From the NCBI RefSeq assembly GCF_001953055.1, contig NZ_CP019044.1:1736001-1800000 (forward strand): 64,000 bases of DNA, read 5' to 3'. How positions within the stretch are numbered: the first letter of the stretch is position 1; every line of letters begins with the position of its first letter. Position numbers and translations under genes: made by a program. The notes below the pieces were generated by a model. The model saw nothing but the letters and a program-made list of their open reading frames with translations. It searched no databases and was not told where the DNA came from. Shown here in pieces: positions 19,561 through 28,411 of this stretch. Source of the stretch: Salaquimonas pukyongi (GTDB lineage Bacteria > Pseudomonadota > Alphaproteobacteria > Rhizobiales > Rhizobiaceae).

Positions 19561-19570
19561 GAGGACAAGG

Positions 19571-19596
19571 GCCGCCTGCGGGGAACTGCAGGCGGC
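19571..19596 (+). terminator. Stem-loop after nrdJ
   Basis: GCCGCCTGC (19571-19579) pairs perfectly with GCAGGCGGC (19588-19596) around an eight-base loop, 50 bases after the nrdJ stop. It is followed by AAAATC rather than a T-run, so it may act with Rho or simply protect the transcript end. Confidence 0.4.
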
Positions 19597-19607
19597 AAAA
19601 TCTATAG

Positions 19608-19949
19608 ATGATAGACGGATTCTACGTATCATATTTCACTGGAAGCACGGGCTCATCTATCGGGATGTTTATGTTCAAGGACGGTACAATCGTCGGCGCA
19701 GATGCAGGGGGTGGTGTGTATGACGGCACATATGTGGTTGATGAAACTGGAAAGAACCTAACGGGACAAATTACCTTTAGAATACACCAAGGGGGGCAAT
19801 CAATCACCGGTGCAAGCGCACCATCTGGCCCAATCTCGGTAGACATACCAATAGTCTTGCCAACTGAGTTTACCCGTCACGACGTCCACACGATTCAAAC
19901 TCCATTAGGCCCGGTCAACGCTAAATTTGAAAAAATTCGCGAGGCGTAG
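19608..19949 (+). CDS. GrlR-like small protein
   Basis: The 113-residue product begins MIDGFYVSYFTGSTGSSIGM and continues with KDGTIVGADAGGGVYDGTY, resembling GrlR, a small beta-barrel-like family first known as a regulator in enteropathogenic E. coli. Chromosomal relatives in soil and marine bacteria have no established role. The gene is clearly richer in A and T than its surroundings. The stop TAG is directly followed by the ATG of the next gene, so the two are translationally linked. It probably arrived by transfer beside the tRNA fragment. Confidence 0.7.
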   Translation: MIDGFYVSYFTGSTGSSIGMFMFKDGTIVGADAGGGVYDGTYVVDETGKNLTGQITFRIHQGGQSITGASAPSGPISVDIPIVLPTEFTRHDVHTIQTPLGPVNAKFEKIREA

Positions 19950-20489
19950 ATGGAATACATAACAATAATTGCAATACTACTTGGCCCAATAATTGCCGTC
20001 TTAATAACACGTTATCAAGACGCAAGGCGCGCAAATGTACAAAGAAAACTTGATGTCTTTCGTTCACTGATGAAGACCAGAAAGACGGCTTTAGATCACG
20101 AGCATGTAGGCGCACTGAACCTCATAGAGCTAGAATTCTACAAGCATGAAAAAGTGGTACAGGCTTATAGAGCCTACATAGATTTTAGATACGAACCTGA
20201 ACCAAACAGCGGAATTGATGATCTCGATCGGCACAACAAGCGAGGCGAAAACCTCCTATATGATTTGTTGTCAGAAATCGGCAGGTCCCTCGGCTATACG
20301 TTTGACAAAGATGATTTAAAGCGCTTCTCCTACTCCCCTCAGGGGTGGAATGACGACCAAGCGATTATGCGAAAGAATGCCCGTCTCCTGAATGGTCTAC
20401 TCGAAGGAAAAATTGCACTTCCAATTACGCCAATGCCCCCACAACAAGATAATCCGTTTCCACCGCCACCTATTGACGAGAAAGAATAG
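19950..20489 (+). CDS. DUF6680-like membrane-anchored protein
   Basis: The 179-residue protein has one N-terminal membrane helix (about residues 3-20, YITIIAILLGPIIAVLIT). A helical, charged cytoplasmic part follows (YQDARRANVQRKLDVFRSLM and LIELEFYKHEKVVQAY), with a proline-rich C-terminus. This matches my memory of DUF6680, a family without assigned function. GAGGCG near the end of the GrlR-like gene can serve as its ribosome binding site. Base composition is unlike the core genome. Pairing with a GrlR-like gene suggests a two-part module; a role in defence or stress is only a guess. Confidence 0.7.
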   Translation: MEYITIIAILLGPIIAVLITRYQDARRANVQRKLDVFRSLMKTRKTALDHEHVGALNLIELEFYKHEKVVQAYRAYIDFRYEPEPNSGIDDLDRHNKRGENLLYDLLSEIGRSLGYTFDKDDLKRFSYSPQGWNDDQAIMRKNARLLNGLLEGKIALPITPMPPQQDNPFPPPPIDEKE

Positions 20490-20566
20490 ATTAGTTTTCG
20501 AACCACGAAGGCGGAAACTTCCGTAAGTTGTGGTTTCGGCGTAAAGAGACTAAATGAAACTCCTGT

Positions 20567-20603
20567 GCGTCACCCCGGTTGCCATGCAAACCGGGGTCCA
20601 TTG
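20567..20603. repeat. Palindromic repeat, left copy flanking the GIY-YIG gene
   Basis: GCGTCACCCCGGTTGCC (20567-20583) and GCAAACCGGGGTCCATTG (20586-20603) form an imperfect hairpin. Both segments recur in inverted orientation at 20949-20996. The core CACCCCGG...CCGGGGTCCA resembles dispersed palindromic repeats common in alphaproteobacterial genomes. Confidence 0.75.
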
Positions 20604-20635
20604 AACCTTTGGCTTTGCTCGGGCAGACTTCGGGT

Positions 20636-20920
20636 GTGGGATCGTTCGTTTACATCATGGCTTCGCGTCAAAACGGCACGCTGTATACCGGTGTGACGAC
20701 CGACCTTAAACGCCGTGCATGGGAACATCGCGACAAAGTGCTTGGCGGCTTTACTGCCAGATACAATTGCACATTGCTCGTATGGTATCGCGAGTACGAA
20801 AATGTGGTTGATGCCATCGCCGACGAAAAGCGCATCAAGAAGTGGCGGCGGGCATGGAAAATCCAGATGATTGAGGCAATGAATCCTGATTGGCGGGATT
20901 TGTATCCCAATCTTGCTTGA
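20636..20920 (+). CDS. GIY-YIG nuclease-family protein (UPF0213/YhbQ-like)
   Basis: The protein of about 94 residues consists of one GIY-YIG domain: VYIMAS and GTLYTGVTTDLKRRAWEHR supply the two motif strands and the catalytic arginine, and the EKRIKKWRRAWK segment follows. Members cleave DNA, but the solo YhbQ-like group has no clear role. The start is probably GTG at 20636, just before the first strand; TTG codons further upstream are possible. The gene is bracketed by two inverted copies of a palindromic repeat, suggesting that it moves with, or acts on, such repeats. Confidence 0.8.
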   Translation: MGSFVYIMASRQNGTLYTGVTTDLKRRAWEHRDKVLGGFTARYNCTLLVWYREYENVVDAIADEKRIKKWRRAWKIQMIEAMNPDWRDLYPNLA

Positions 20921-20948
20921 CGTGGCTGTCCGTGCCCGCGGATGGGTA

Positions 20949-20996
20949 CAATGGACCCCGGTTTGCCCCTGGAGTTTTGGGCAACCGGGGTGACGC
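20949..20996. repeat. Palindromic repeat, right copy flanking the GIY-YIG gene
   Basis: CAATGGACCCCGGTTTGC (20949-20966) and GGCAACCGGGGTGACGC (20980-20996) are exact reverse complements of the two halves of the left copy. Only the short loop differs (2 versus 13 bases). Together the copies form a pair of inverted repeats around the nuclease gene. Confidence 0.75.
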
Positions 20997-21311
20997 GCTG
21001 CGCGTAGGGCCTCCCGTGAATAACTTTGGTGCTGGGTCCCCACTCTCGGCATTTGCACAGCAAATGCCTGCCGCCAACGGAGACAAGCCCGAGGATGACG
21101 ACCACTGATGGTTCATCGACCGTGGATACCTCGCGGAATGGGTCCCCGCATCACGCCAGCAAAGGCTGACGGTCCGCAGATGACCGCCGGCGGACAAAAT
21201 GCGCCTCCCTTCCCTTGTCCGTGCAAGATTGCCAACCACAACTTTAACGTTCAGATTCACCAAAGCTTAAACCGCACGCTTTATACCGCTGCGGTGTAAC
21301 AAGGAGCCCCC
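20997..21311. repeat. Gene-free stretch with further hairpin and degenerate repeat sequence
   Basis: No convincing gene is seen. GGCATTTGC/GCAAATGCC (21048-21068) is a perfect nine-base hairpin with a three-base loop. The flanks (CTGGGTCCCC, GACAAGCCCGAGGATGACGA, ATGGGTCCCCGCATCAC) resemble broken copies of the same type of palindromic repeat as the one flanking the nuclease gene. The ribosome binding site AAGGAG of the next gene lies at the end. Confidence 0.5.
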
Positions 21312-21725
21312 ATGTCCGAACCTGCAAATTCCATTCCCCATCTCCTGGCCGAAATGGCCGCCGCCGACGGCAAGGTGCTGCAAGTCGAGGAACTGAACGC
21401 AGAGGCGCTGATCGAGTGCTTTGGCGCCCAGCTGAGCGTTGAAGACGCCAAGGCCCGGTTCTTCGCCAGTCTGAAGGCCGAGGTAACCGAAACCGATCCC
21501 CAAAAAATGATGGCGCATTTCGCGCGCCTGCCGGTGGAGGTGAAACTCGATCTGTTCCGGGCCGTCTGGATGGTTGCCATCTGTGACGGCGAACTGCATC
21601 CATCAGAAGAGCGCCTTGCCCAGCGTTTTGCCGACATGATCGCACTGGGAAGAACGGATGAGACACCGAACCCGGCTGCCGCGGACGATACGATCATCGA
21701 AATGCGGTTCCAAAAAGCCGGCTGA
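21312..21725 (+). CDS. TerB-like protein
   Basis: The 137-residue helical protein resembles the TerB family (tellurite-resistance-associated), with acidic helix patterns in MAAADGKVLQVEELNAEAL and VWMVAICDGELHPSEERLAQ. The paired D-G-x-[IVL] elements are typical. TerB-like single-domain proteins are thought to act near the inner membrane in metal or stress sensing, but this solo type is uncharacterised. AAGGAG directly before ATG supports the start. It converges with anmK, 16 bases away. Confidence 0.75.
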   Translation: MSEPANSIPHLLAEMAAADGKVLQVEELNAEALIECFGAQLSVEDAKARFFASLKAEVTETDPQKMMAHFARLPVEVKLDLFRAVWMVAICDGELHPSEERLAQRFADMIALGRTDETPNPAAADDTIIEMRFQKAG

Positions 21726-21741
21726 ACGGCACAACCGGTTC

Positions 21742-22929
21742 TCAAGCGGAATGGAGTCCGGCGATTTTCAGATCGCCATCAGGCAGGGCCAGCCTGCCCC
21801 CTGAAACCGGTTTTCGGCACCCTGTCGTTGCCGGAAAGGTCAGCGGCATTCCCTTGACGGAACGCATGGCAAGATAGGCCCAGGCCTCCGCCTCCATCGC
21901 ATCGCCGTTAAAACCGGCCTCATCGCAAACGATTACCTTGCCGCCATTAAGGTCCCCGGCAAGAGTCACAAGATCGGCCATGATGGCGCCGTTCTTGCGC
22001 CCGCCGCCACACACGATCCACAGTTTGGGCGGCTCGGGCAGATGATCGCAAGCCTTCACAATGGCCGCCGCACTGACATGGGCAAGGGTTCGCGCACCGT
22101 CGGCAAGCTCGGCTTCGCCGGGATCCAGCGGCACAAAATCGGCCCGGTCGAGGGATTTGGGAACCTCGCGCTCAAAATAGGGAGCTGAAAGATACCGGCC
22201 GGCAATTTTCTTGACAACGCCGCCCTCCGACGCAATCGCTCCGCCCTGATCGAGCGGAATGCCGGCCTTGGCGGCAACCCACTGGTCGATTAGCGCATTG
22301 CCCGGCCCGCTGTCGAATGCGGCGATTTCGCCGTCTGCCGCCACCCAGGTGATGTTGGAAATTCCGCCGATATTGACGAAACATGCGGGAAATTCCTGAT
22401 TCAGATTATCAGGAAGGTTTTGCGCCAGCGCCCGGTGATAGACGGGTACCAGCGGCGCCCCCTGCCCGCCATGGGCCATGTCGTTTCGGCGAAGGTCGTA
22501 AACCGTGGCGATGCCGGTCATCGACGCCAGTGCTTCACCATCGCCCAGTTGCACGGTAAACCCGGCCTTAGGGCGGTGCAGCATGGTCTGGCCGTGAAAG
22601 CCGATCAGGTCGATGGCATCGGGCGCAAGGCCCTGCTGGTCAAGAAATCCGGCTACCGCATCCCCATGGCGGCGGGTGATATCGGCTTCAAGGCTGGCAA
22701 GTGCATCGCTGCGCTCCCCGGCGCTTTCCAGTGATTTTGCCGCTTCCAGCAATGCCTCAATGCGCTGCTTAAACGCAGGTTCATAGGCAAACTCGGCAAA
22801 GCCCAGCCGCTCGACGCGATTTTCACCATCGCTGCGGATGAGCGCGCAATCGATGCCGTCCATGGAAGTGCCGCTCATCAGGCCGATGGCGGTCATCACG
22901 TTTTTCTTGTGTGCCGGGCGGCTTTGCAT
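21742..22929 (-). CDS. anmK: Anhydro-N-acetylmuramic acid kinase
   Basis: The 395-residue protein has the AnmK ATP-binding signature GLMSGTSMDGID near the N-terminus, the FHGQTMLHRP and NIGGISN segments, and a C-terminal CGGGRKN motif. It phosphorylates 1,6-anhydro-MurNAc released during wall turnover, feeding it back as MurNAc-6-phosphate for recycling. Two starts are possible, 22929 and 22896 (MTAIGLMSG); the first has GGAA upstream. It is divergent from tyrS across about 90 bases, an order I recall in other rhizobial relatives. Confidence 0.93.
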   Translation of the reverse strand: MQSRPAHKKNVMTAIGLMSGTSMDGIDCALIRSDGENRVERLGFAEFAYEPAFKQRIEALLEAAKSLESAGERSDALASLEADITRRHGDAVAGFLDQQGLAPDAIDLIGFHGQTMLHRPKAGFTVQLGDGEALASMTGIATVYDLRRNDMAHGGQGAPLVPVYHRALAQNLPDNLNQEFPACFVNIGGISNITWVAADGEIAAFDSGPGNALIDQWVAAKAGIPLDQGGAIASEGGVVKKIAGRYLSAPYFEREVPKSLDRADFVPLDPGEAELADGARTLAHVSAAAIVKACDHLPEPPKLWIVCGGGRKNGAIMADLVTLAGDLNGGKVIVCDEAGFNGDAMEAEAWAYLAMRSVKGMPLTFPATTGCRKPVSGGRLALPDGDLKIAGLHSA

Positions 22930-23022
22930 TTTTCCAGATTCCGACTATGAGGGCGTGCAACCGGGCAATTGCCCGCCTTTCACCCGATGAACCAACATCC
23001 AGCTTAGACGGAAAACACGACC

Positions 23023-24276
23023 ATGTCCGGCTTCAAGTCCGACTTTCTGCAAATCCTCTCCGAACGCGGCTTCATCCATCAGATTTCCGATGAAAGCGGC
23101 CTTGATGCCCTGCTCGCCAAGGAGTCGGCCACTTGCTATATCGGCTTTGACGCCACTGCCCCCTCCCTGCACGCAGGCAGCCTGGTGCAGATCATGCTGC
23201 TGTACTGGTTCCAGCAGACCGGCCACCGGCCCGTCGCGCTGATGGGCGGCGGCACGACGCTGATCGGTGATCCTTCCGGCAAGGATGAAAGCCGGCAATT
23301 GCTGACCCGCGAAAGCATCGCCAGGAACAAGGAAGGCATCCGCCGCGTATTCTCGAAGTTTCTCGATTTCGAGGAGGCAGGCGGTAACGCCGTAATGGCC
23401 GACAATGCCGATTGGCTTCTTGAACTGAAATATGTCGATTTCCTGCGCGAATACGGCCGCCATTTTTCGGTCAACCAGATGCTGGCCCGCGACAGCGTGC
23501 GGCTGCGCCTGGAGCGCGAACATCACCTGTCCTTCCTGGAGTTCAACTACATGATCCTTCAGGCCTACGACTATGTGGAGCTCAACAAGCGCTATGGCTG
23601 CAGGCTTCAGATGGGCGGCTCCGATCAGTGGGGCAACATCGTCTCTGGCATCGATCTCGGCCGCCGCGCCGGCACGCCGGAGCTTTTCGCCCTGACGACG
23701 CCCCTGCTGTCGAGTTCTTCGGGCGCCAAAATGGGCAAGACCGCCGATGGGGCGATCTGGCTGGAAGAGGACATGCTGCCGGTCTACGACTACTGGCAAT
23801 ACTGGCGCAATGCCGAGGATGGCGATGTGGCACGCTTCATGAAGCTGTTCACCACCCTGCCGCTTGACGACATCGCCCGCTATGCCGCGCTGGAAGGGGC
23901 TGAACTGAACGAGGCCAAGAAAGTGCTGGCGACCGAGGCAACGGCCATGGTCCATGGCCGCGAAAGGGCCGAACAGGCCGCCGAAACCGCCCGAAAGACC
24001 TTTGAGGAGGGCGTTGCCGCCGGTGATCTGCCGACAGTAACGGTGCCCGAAGGCGAACTGGCAGAAGGCATCGGCCTGCTGGTGCTCATGGTGCGCGCCG
24101 GCCTTGCCTCCTCAAATGGCGAGGCGCGCCGGCACATCAAGGGCGGCGCGGTAAAAATCAACGACAGGCAGATTACCGATGAGCGGCTGTCCGTCACCGG
24201 CGCCATGCTTGGCGATGATGGTGCCCTGAAACTCTCCCTCGGCAAGAAAAAGCACGTGCTGGTCCGCCAGACGTAA
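23023..24276 (+). CDS. tyrS: Tyrosyl-tRNA synthetase
   Basis: The 417-residue class I synthetase charges tRNA-Tyr. Its HIGH-type motif is [11 protein letters not shown] (about residue 46), the tyrosine-pocket region [20 protein letters not shown] is intact, and the KMSKS-type loop reads AKMGKT. A C-terminal S4-like RNA-binding domain ([19 protein letters not shown]) follows. Length and motifs are normal. Confidence 0.96.
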   Translation: MSGFKSDFLQILSERGFIHQISDESGLDALLAKESATCYIGFDATAPSLHAGSLVQIMLLYWFQQTGHRPVALMGGGTTLIGDPSGKDESRQLLTRESIARNKEGIRRVFSKFLDFEEAGGNAVMADNADWLLELKYVDFLREYGRHFSVNQMLARDSVRLRLEREHHLSFLEFNYMILQAYDYVELNKRYGCRLQMGGSDQWGNIVSGIDLGRRAGTPELFALTTPLLSSSSGAKMGKTADGAIWLEEDMLPVYDYWQYWRNAEDGDVARFMKLFTTLPLDDIARYAALEGAELNEAKKVLATEATAMVHGRERAEQAAETARKTFEEGVAAGDLPTVTVPEGELAEGIGLLVLMVRAGLASSNGEARRHIKGGAVKINDRQITDERLSVTGAMLGDDGALKLSLGKKKHVLVRQT

Positions 24277-24289
24277 GACGTTTGCCCGA

Positions 24290-27200
24290 TCAGTTTCTGA
24301 ATTCGAAGATTTCCCGGAATATGCCGGGCGCCACGATGGAAAGCGGGTTGACGGCAATCTGCGGATTGTTAGCCGGTCCGCGCAGGCGGTAGGTGATGCC
24401 GATAAGCCCGCTGTTCTTGCCGTTGGACAGAATGTCACCGATCAGCGGTATCTCGCCGAGAACCCGGCTGATGGCAAACAGCGGCATGAAGGTACCGCGC
24501 AGGTTCATCCGGTCGGCTTCATCGAACAGGATACCGTCAAAGGTCAGTCCGATCTGACCGTTCCTGAGCCAGCCTTTTTCGACCTCAAGCCGGCTGGGAG
24601 ACTTGATGATGCCCGCTTTCAGATCATCGAACTTCACCCGGCGCAGATCGAGGTCGCGCAAGCGGCCCGAGGCACGCCGCAGTCTGGCCGGCGCCGGCGC
24701 CGATGTCAGCGAGGCCAGGCGTTCTTCACCAACCACCACGAAATCCTTGATCGCCACCTTGCCGACAAACGGTCCGGCGCCACTGCGTCTTAAGGAAGCC
24801 AAAAGCTTGCCATCACGCATCTTGTCGTAAAGATTGACCATCGCAAGCGAGCCGCCCGCATTGTCTGCGCGAAACCGGAAGCTGGTCGCATCGCCTTCGG
24901 TCTGCGCCGAGACCTGCGACAGCTTGCCCTCGATTGCCCCTTTCACGTCAAGATAATGCAGCCTGCCGCCGCGCGTTTCATAGCGCACGACAACCGACTC
25001 CATCACCCGACCGTTAAACCCGCCCATATGGCCGAAATTGGCCGACAGGGACACATCGTTGCCGGCAGTCGATGAAAGCCCCTCACCATGGATCACCATC
25101 TGCAGCACCGGACGGCTGTCATAGGATCGCCCGCCGGCGCGGATGTCGTAGCCGCCCTTTCTGCCGACGATGCTGACGTCAAAGTCGTCGCCCCTGTTGA
25201 GGGCAACACCCTTCATGTCTGCCCTGATAAGGCCGCTGGTGGAAAAGGAAAGATCGCCCCGCGCCTTGCGCCCGCCATCCATGCGGAAGGAAAAGTCCTT
25301 CAGGCGCGTGACATCCCCTTCCTGATCGAGATGAAACTTCGCCGAAGCCGTATTGGTGCTTCCCCGCCGTATCCGCCAGCCGATCCAGGGCAGGGAAACA
25401 TCGGCCCTCGACAGATCGATCTCGTAGTGCTCCGGCCCATCGCCCCTGGACTGGATACGAACCTCCAGCGGCCCGCTGACCACCGGCGCCAGCCGGATAT
25501 TCTGCCTGACAAGATCATCGGTGGTGACGGACAGCCTGATATCCCGGCGGCGCAGGTCCCTTGCCGCCCCGTTTATCGGTTCAGCCAGATCAAACCGGGC
25601 AGCGAAGCCGTCGAGCTTTGCCTTGCCCTTGGCCGCCACCTGCCGGGCATCCGCCGTTATTTCCATCTTGCCATCGCTGATGGTGTGCCCAAGCAGCGGC
25701 TTCTTCACCGTCAGCTTTGAAAGATCGGCAACCGCCCGCCAGTCCCTGACCTTGCCGCCATCCACAAGCGGCGCGGTGCCGCTGACGCGAACCTTTGCTT
25801 CGCCTGCAAGATCGGCTGGCCGGATCCCCAATGGGCCGATGGCATTGAGCGGATCGCTGTCTGCCAGGGCCGCGACCGCTGCTGCCGGGCCCGAAAGACG
25901 TGCCGTGATCTTGGCCTGAGGGGGCTCGGCGCTCATCTTTGCAATGGTGACAGACAACTCGCTGACCTGGACCCGCTTGGCGCCCGAAGGCTTGATGGAA
26001 GCCTTCGAGGATGCAGCCTCCAGCCGGTCGCCGGTAATCGTCAGCGACCCACTGGCTGTTTCCAGCGGCGGCAAGGTGCGGTGATAGGCAACATCAAGGC
26101 TGGAGAACTTCGTTGAAAGCGACAATTCGCCTTCATCGGGTGCCCCGCCCTGTTTGAGGGCCGCCAGCTTTTCCGGCGAAAGCGAGAGCTGCAGATCGAA
26201 CGCAGAAAGTCCGCCCGCCGTTACATGCTCCCTGACCCATTTGCGGGCCTTGGGCGCCACCCAGTCCGGCCACAGCCCGATGACGGTGGCAACATCCGTT
26301 TCGCTGCTGCCGAGCGACAGCGCTATCCCCTCTTCCCTGCCCGCCATTGCGCTGCCGGCAAACTGCGCCTCGCCACTGGTCACCACAACCCGGTCGAAAT
26401 CGGCGCGAAGTCCGGCAATATCAACTTTGCCGGCAAGCTGGGCGCTGGCGGTGCGCGGGGCTGACTGCTGTGGTCCGGCAAGACTTTCAGCCGCCACGTC
26501 AAGCATCATGGCATAGAGGCCAAACGCCTGCTCTTCCCCGGCTTTGAGCAGAGCGTCAAATCGGCCGGAAAACCGGAACACCTGCCCGCCAACACGAACG
26601 TCACCGTTTTCAAGCGTGATTGCGCTTGCATCCGGGGATATGGAAAAACTCGTCACCGCCGACGGCATGTCGTAGCGCTTCTTTCCAAGGTGCAAGGTTC
26701 CCGAACTTGCCTGCAGCTTTACAAATGCATCAAGCGGCTCAAGCTTTGCATCAAAGGGCAGGCGCGCATCCAGCCGCACATTTGCATTCACAAAGGGCCG
26801 CGGAGCTTTCCCCCCGTCGAACCCTTTTTCATCGCCATCCTCTTGCAGCCACCAACCGGTGGGAAGCTTGCCAATCCCCAGCGAAAGCTGGCGCCCGCCT
26901 TCCGCCGCACCGCGCCAATCCGCATTGATGTTGAAGGCCTGTCCGGCAGCCTCCGCCTCCACTTGCAGCAGCAGGCGCTTGTCGCTGTATCCGGCGCTGC
27001 CCGTATTCAACACCACCGGAAAGTTGCTGGTTCTGCCGATGGCAGGCAACTGCAAGGAGATATCGCGCATTTCAATGGCTTCAATCGAGCCTGAACGAAA
27101 CGCGGATTCGGTTGCTGCAAGCCAGCCGCCGAACCGGCGCAGCATTTCCTGTGGCAAAATCCTTGTCCCCGAGCCATCTGCCTCCGGCAGGACAATTCGC

Positions 27201-27616
27201 CCGCCCTGCAACTCCACCCGGTCGAACTGAGGCTTTCCGGTCAATGCCGATACAATGTCCAGCCCCACATCAACACGCTCGATGAACAAAACCTCCCGGC
27301 GGCTCTCGCGATGACGCACATGGATGCCCTCGCCTCTCAGTGCAAGGATCGATGACAGCGCCGGTGAAAGCCCGCTTTGTGTAACCTCCACCACAAAGCC
27401 GTCGCCCACCATGTTCTGCAGCGTGGTCTCGATGCGCTGGTGAATGGTGGCAAGGTTCAGCGGCTGACCCTGAAAAAGATAGGCCAGCATGCCGCCCCCC
27501 GCCAGCAGCACGGCAACCGGCAGGATAAAAAACAGCAGTCCACGTCTCAGGCTCCACCGATAGGCAGGCTGGGACGGCGAAAAATCGTTTTTCGTCGCTT
27601 GCTGCTTGCGCCGCAT
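24290..27616 (-). CDS. Large DUF3971/AsmA-like envelope protein (YhdP/TamB-type)
   Basis: The 1108-residue protein has a single N-terminal membrane helix (about residues 27-48). A very long, mostly beta, periplasmic region follows, with the DUF3971 block in the middle and an AsmA-like C-terminal block ending near NPQIAVNPLSIVAPG. In gamma-proteobacteria related bridge-like proteins carry phospholipids from inner to outer membrane. A similar role here is inferred from architecture. The gene converges with tyrS (13-base gap) and is divergent from bcp. Confidence 0.85.
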   Translation of the reverse strand: MRRKQQATKNDFSPSQPAYRWSLRRGLLFFILPVAVLLAGGGMLAYLFQGQPLNLATIHQRIETTLQNMVGDGFVVEVTQSGLSPALSSILALRGEGIHVRHRESRREVLFIERVDVGLDIVSALTGKPQFDRVELQGGRIVLPEADGSGTRILPQEMLRRFGGWLAATESAFRSGSIEAIEMRDISLQLPAIGRTSNFPVVLNTGSAGYSDKRLLLQVEAEAAGQAFNINADWRGAAEGGRQLSLGIGKLPTGWWLQEDGDEKGFDGGKAPRPFVNANVRLDARLPFDAKLEPLDAFVKLQASSGTLHLGKKRYDMPSAVTSFSISPDASAITLENGDVRVGGQVFRFSGRFDALLKAGEEQAFGLYAMMLDVAAESLAGPQQSAPRTASAQLAGKVDIAGLRADFDRVVVTSGEAQFAGSAMAGREEGIALSLGSSETDVATVIGLWPDWVAPKARKWVREHVTAGGLSAFDLQLSLSPEKLAALKQGGAPDEGELSLSTKFSSLDVAYHRTLPPLETASGSLTITGDRLEAASSKASIKPSGAKRVQVSELSVTIAKMSAEPPQAKITARLSGPAAAVAALADSDPLNAIGPLGIRPADLAGEAKVRVSGTAPLVDGGKVRDWRAVADLSKLTVKKPLLGHTISDGKMEITADARQVAAKGKAKLDGFAARFDLAEPINGAARDLRRRDIRLSVTTDDLVRQNIRLAPVVSGPLEVRIQSRGDGPEHYEIDLSRADVSLPWIGWRIRRGSTNTASAKFHLDQEGDVTRLKDFSFRMDGGRKARGDLSFSTSGLIRADMKGVALNRGDDFDVSIVGRKGGYDIRAGGRSYDSRPVLQMVIHGEGLSSTAGNDVSLSANFGHMGGFNGRVMESVVVRYETRGGRLHYLDVKGAIEGKLSQVSAQTEGDATSFRFRADNAGGSLAMVNLYDKMRDGKLLASLRRSGAGPFVGKVAIKDFVVVGEERLASLTSAPAPARLRRASGRLRDLDLRRVKFDDLKAGIIKSPSRLEVEKGWLRNGQIGLTFDGILFDEADRMNLRGTFMPLFAISRVLGEIPLIGDILSNGKNSGLIGITYRLRGPANNPQIAVNPLSIVAPGIFREIFEFRN

Positions 27617-27914
27617 TCAAAGCCCCGAATTTTTTGCCTTCCGGCAACCAAAGCCGGTACGCGGGCCCCTCGCTGGGCGGGAATTGGCGCCGCACTTGCG
27701 AATCACGGCGCGTCATGCCGGCCCGTCTGCAAGGATGCCACATTCAACCCGAACGCCAAACAGGGACCGCGATCACGTTTTGGGTGTTGCAGCGGCCCGA
27801 TCGTGCCGAGCACCGCCAGGTCATAAACTGTGCATTGCCGCGACAGGCTCGTTTCCTGCCGCCTGGCAATCCTGTATCCGTAACCCCAAAACACGATACG
27901 ACACGGAGAACATC

Positions 27915-28397
27915 ATGGCAGATACAGCTTCACGCCCCGATATTGGTGACAAAGCACCTGATTTTGACCTTCCTGCGGCAGGGGCGGAAAATGTGAAGCT
28001 GTCGGCGCTTTCAGGCAAAGCCGTCGTGCTGTTTTTCTACCCCAAGGACGACACGTCGGGCTGCACTGCCGAGGCAATCGATTTTACTGCCGCCCTGCCG
28101 GATTTCCAAAGGCTTGACGTCAAGGTGATCGGCATGTCGCCCGATCCGGTGAAGAAACACGACAAGTTCCGTGAAAAGCACGGCCTTCAAACCGTTCTGG
28201 TTTCCGATGAGGAAAAGAAAACGCTTTCCGACTATGGCGTGTGGGTCGAAAAGAGCATGTATGGCCGCAAATATATGGGCGTGGAACGCTCGACCTTCCT
28301 GATCGCAGCCGACGGCACCATTTTGAAGGCATGGCGCAAGGTGAAAGTTCCCGGCCATGTCGCCGACGTGTTGAAAGCGGCCAAAGAACTCGTCTGA
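27915..28397 (+). CDS. bcp: Thioredoxin-dependent peroxiredoxin (Bcp/PrxQ type)
   Basis: The 160-residue protein has the peroxiredoxin fold, with peroxidatic Cys50 in KDDTSGCTAEAIDF, and reduces hydrogen peroxide and organic peroxides. Most Bcp proteins hold a resolving cysteine five residues later. Here that position is not cysteine, so recycling must go directly through thioredoxin or another partner. GGAGAACATC precedes ATG. A 298-base region separates it from the divergent DUF3971 gene. It is followed after 14 bases by the DUF455 gene. Confidence 0.93.
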   Translation: MADTASRPDIGDKAPDFDLPAAGAENVKLSALSGKAVVLFFYPKDDTSGCTAEAIDFTAALPDFQRLDVKVIGMSPDPVKKHDKFREKHGLQTVLVSDEEKKTLSDYGVWVEKSMYGRKYMGVERSTFLIAADGTILKAWRKVKVPGHVADVLKAAKELV

Positions 28398-28411
28398 AAA
28401 GGCAGGCTGCG

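Noticed and set aside
19523-19620. A complete tRNA gene on the minus strand after nrdJ
   Set aside because: Only the T-arm is present. No acceptor, D-arm or anticodon arm is found at the expected distance.
21108-21299. Small gene between the GIY-YIG unit and the TerB-like gene
   Set aside because: The open frame lies in repeat-like sequence, lacks a ribosome binding site and has no believable composition.
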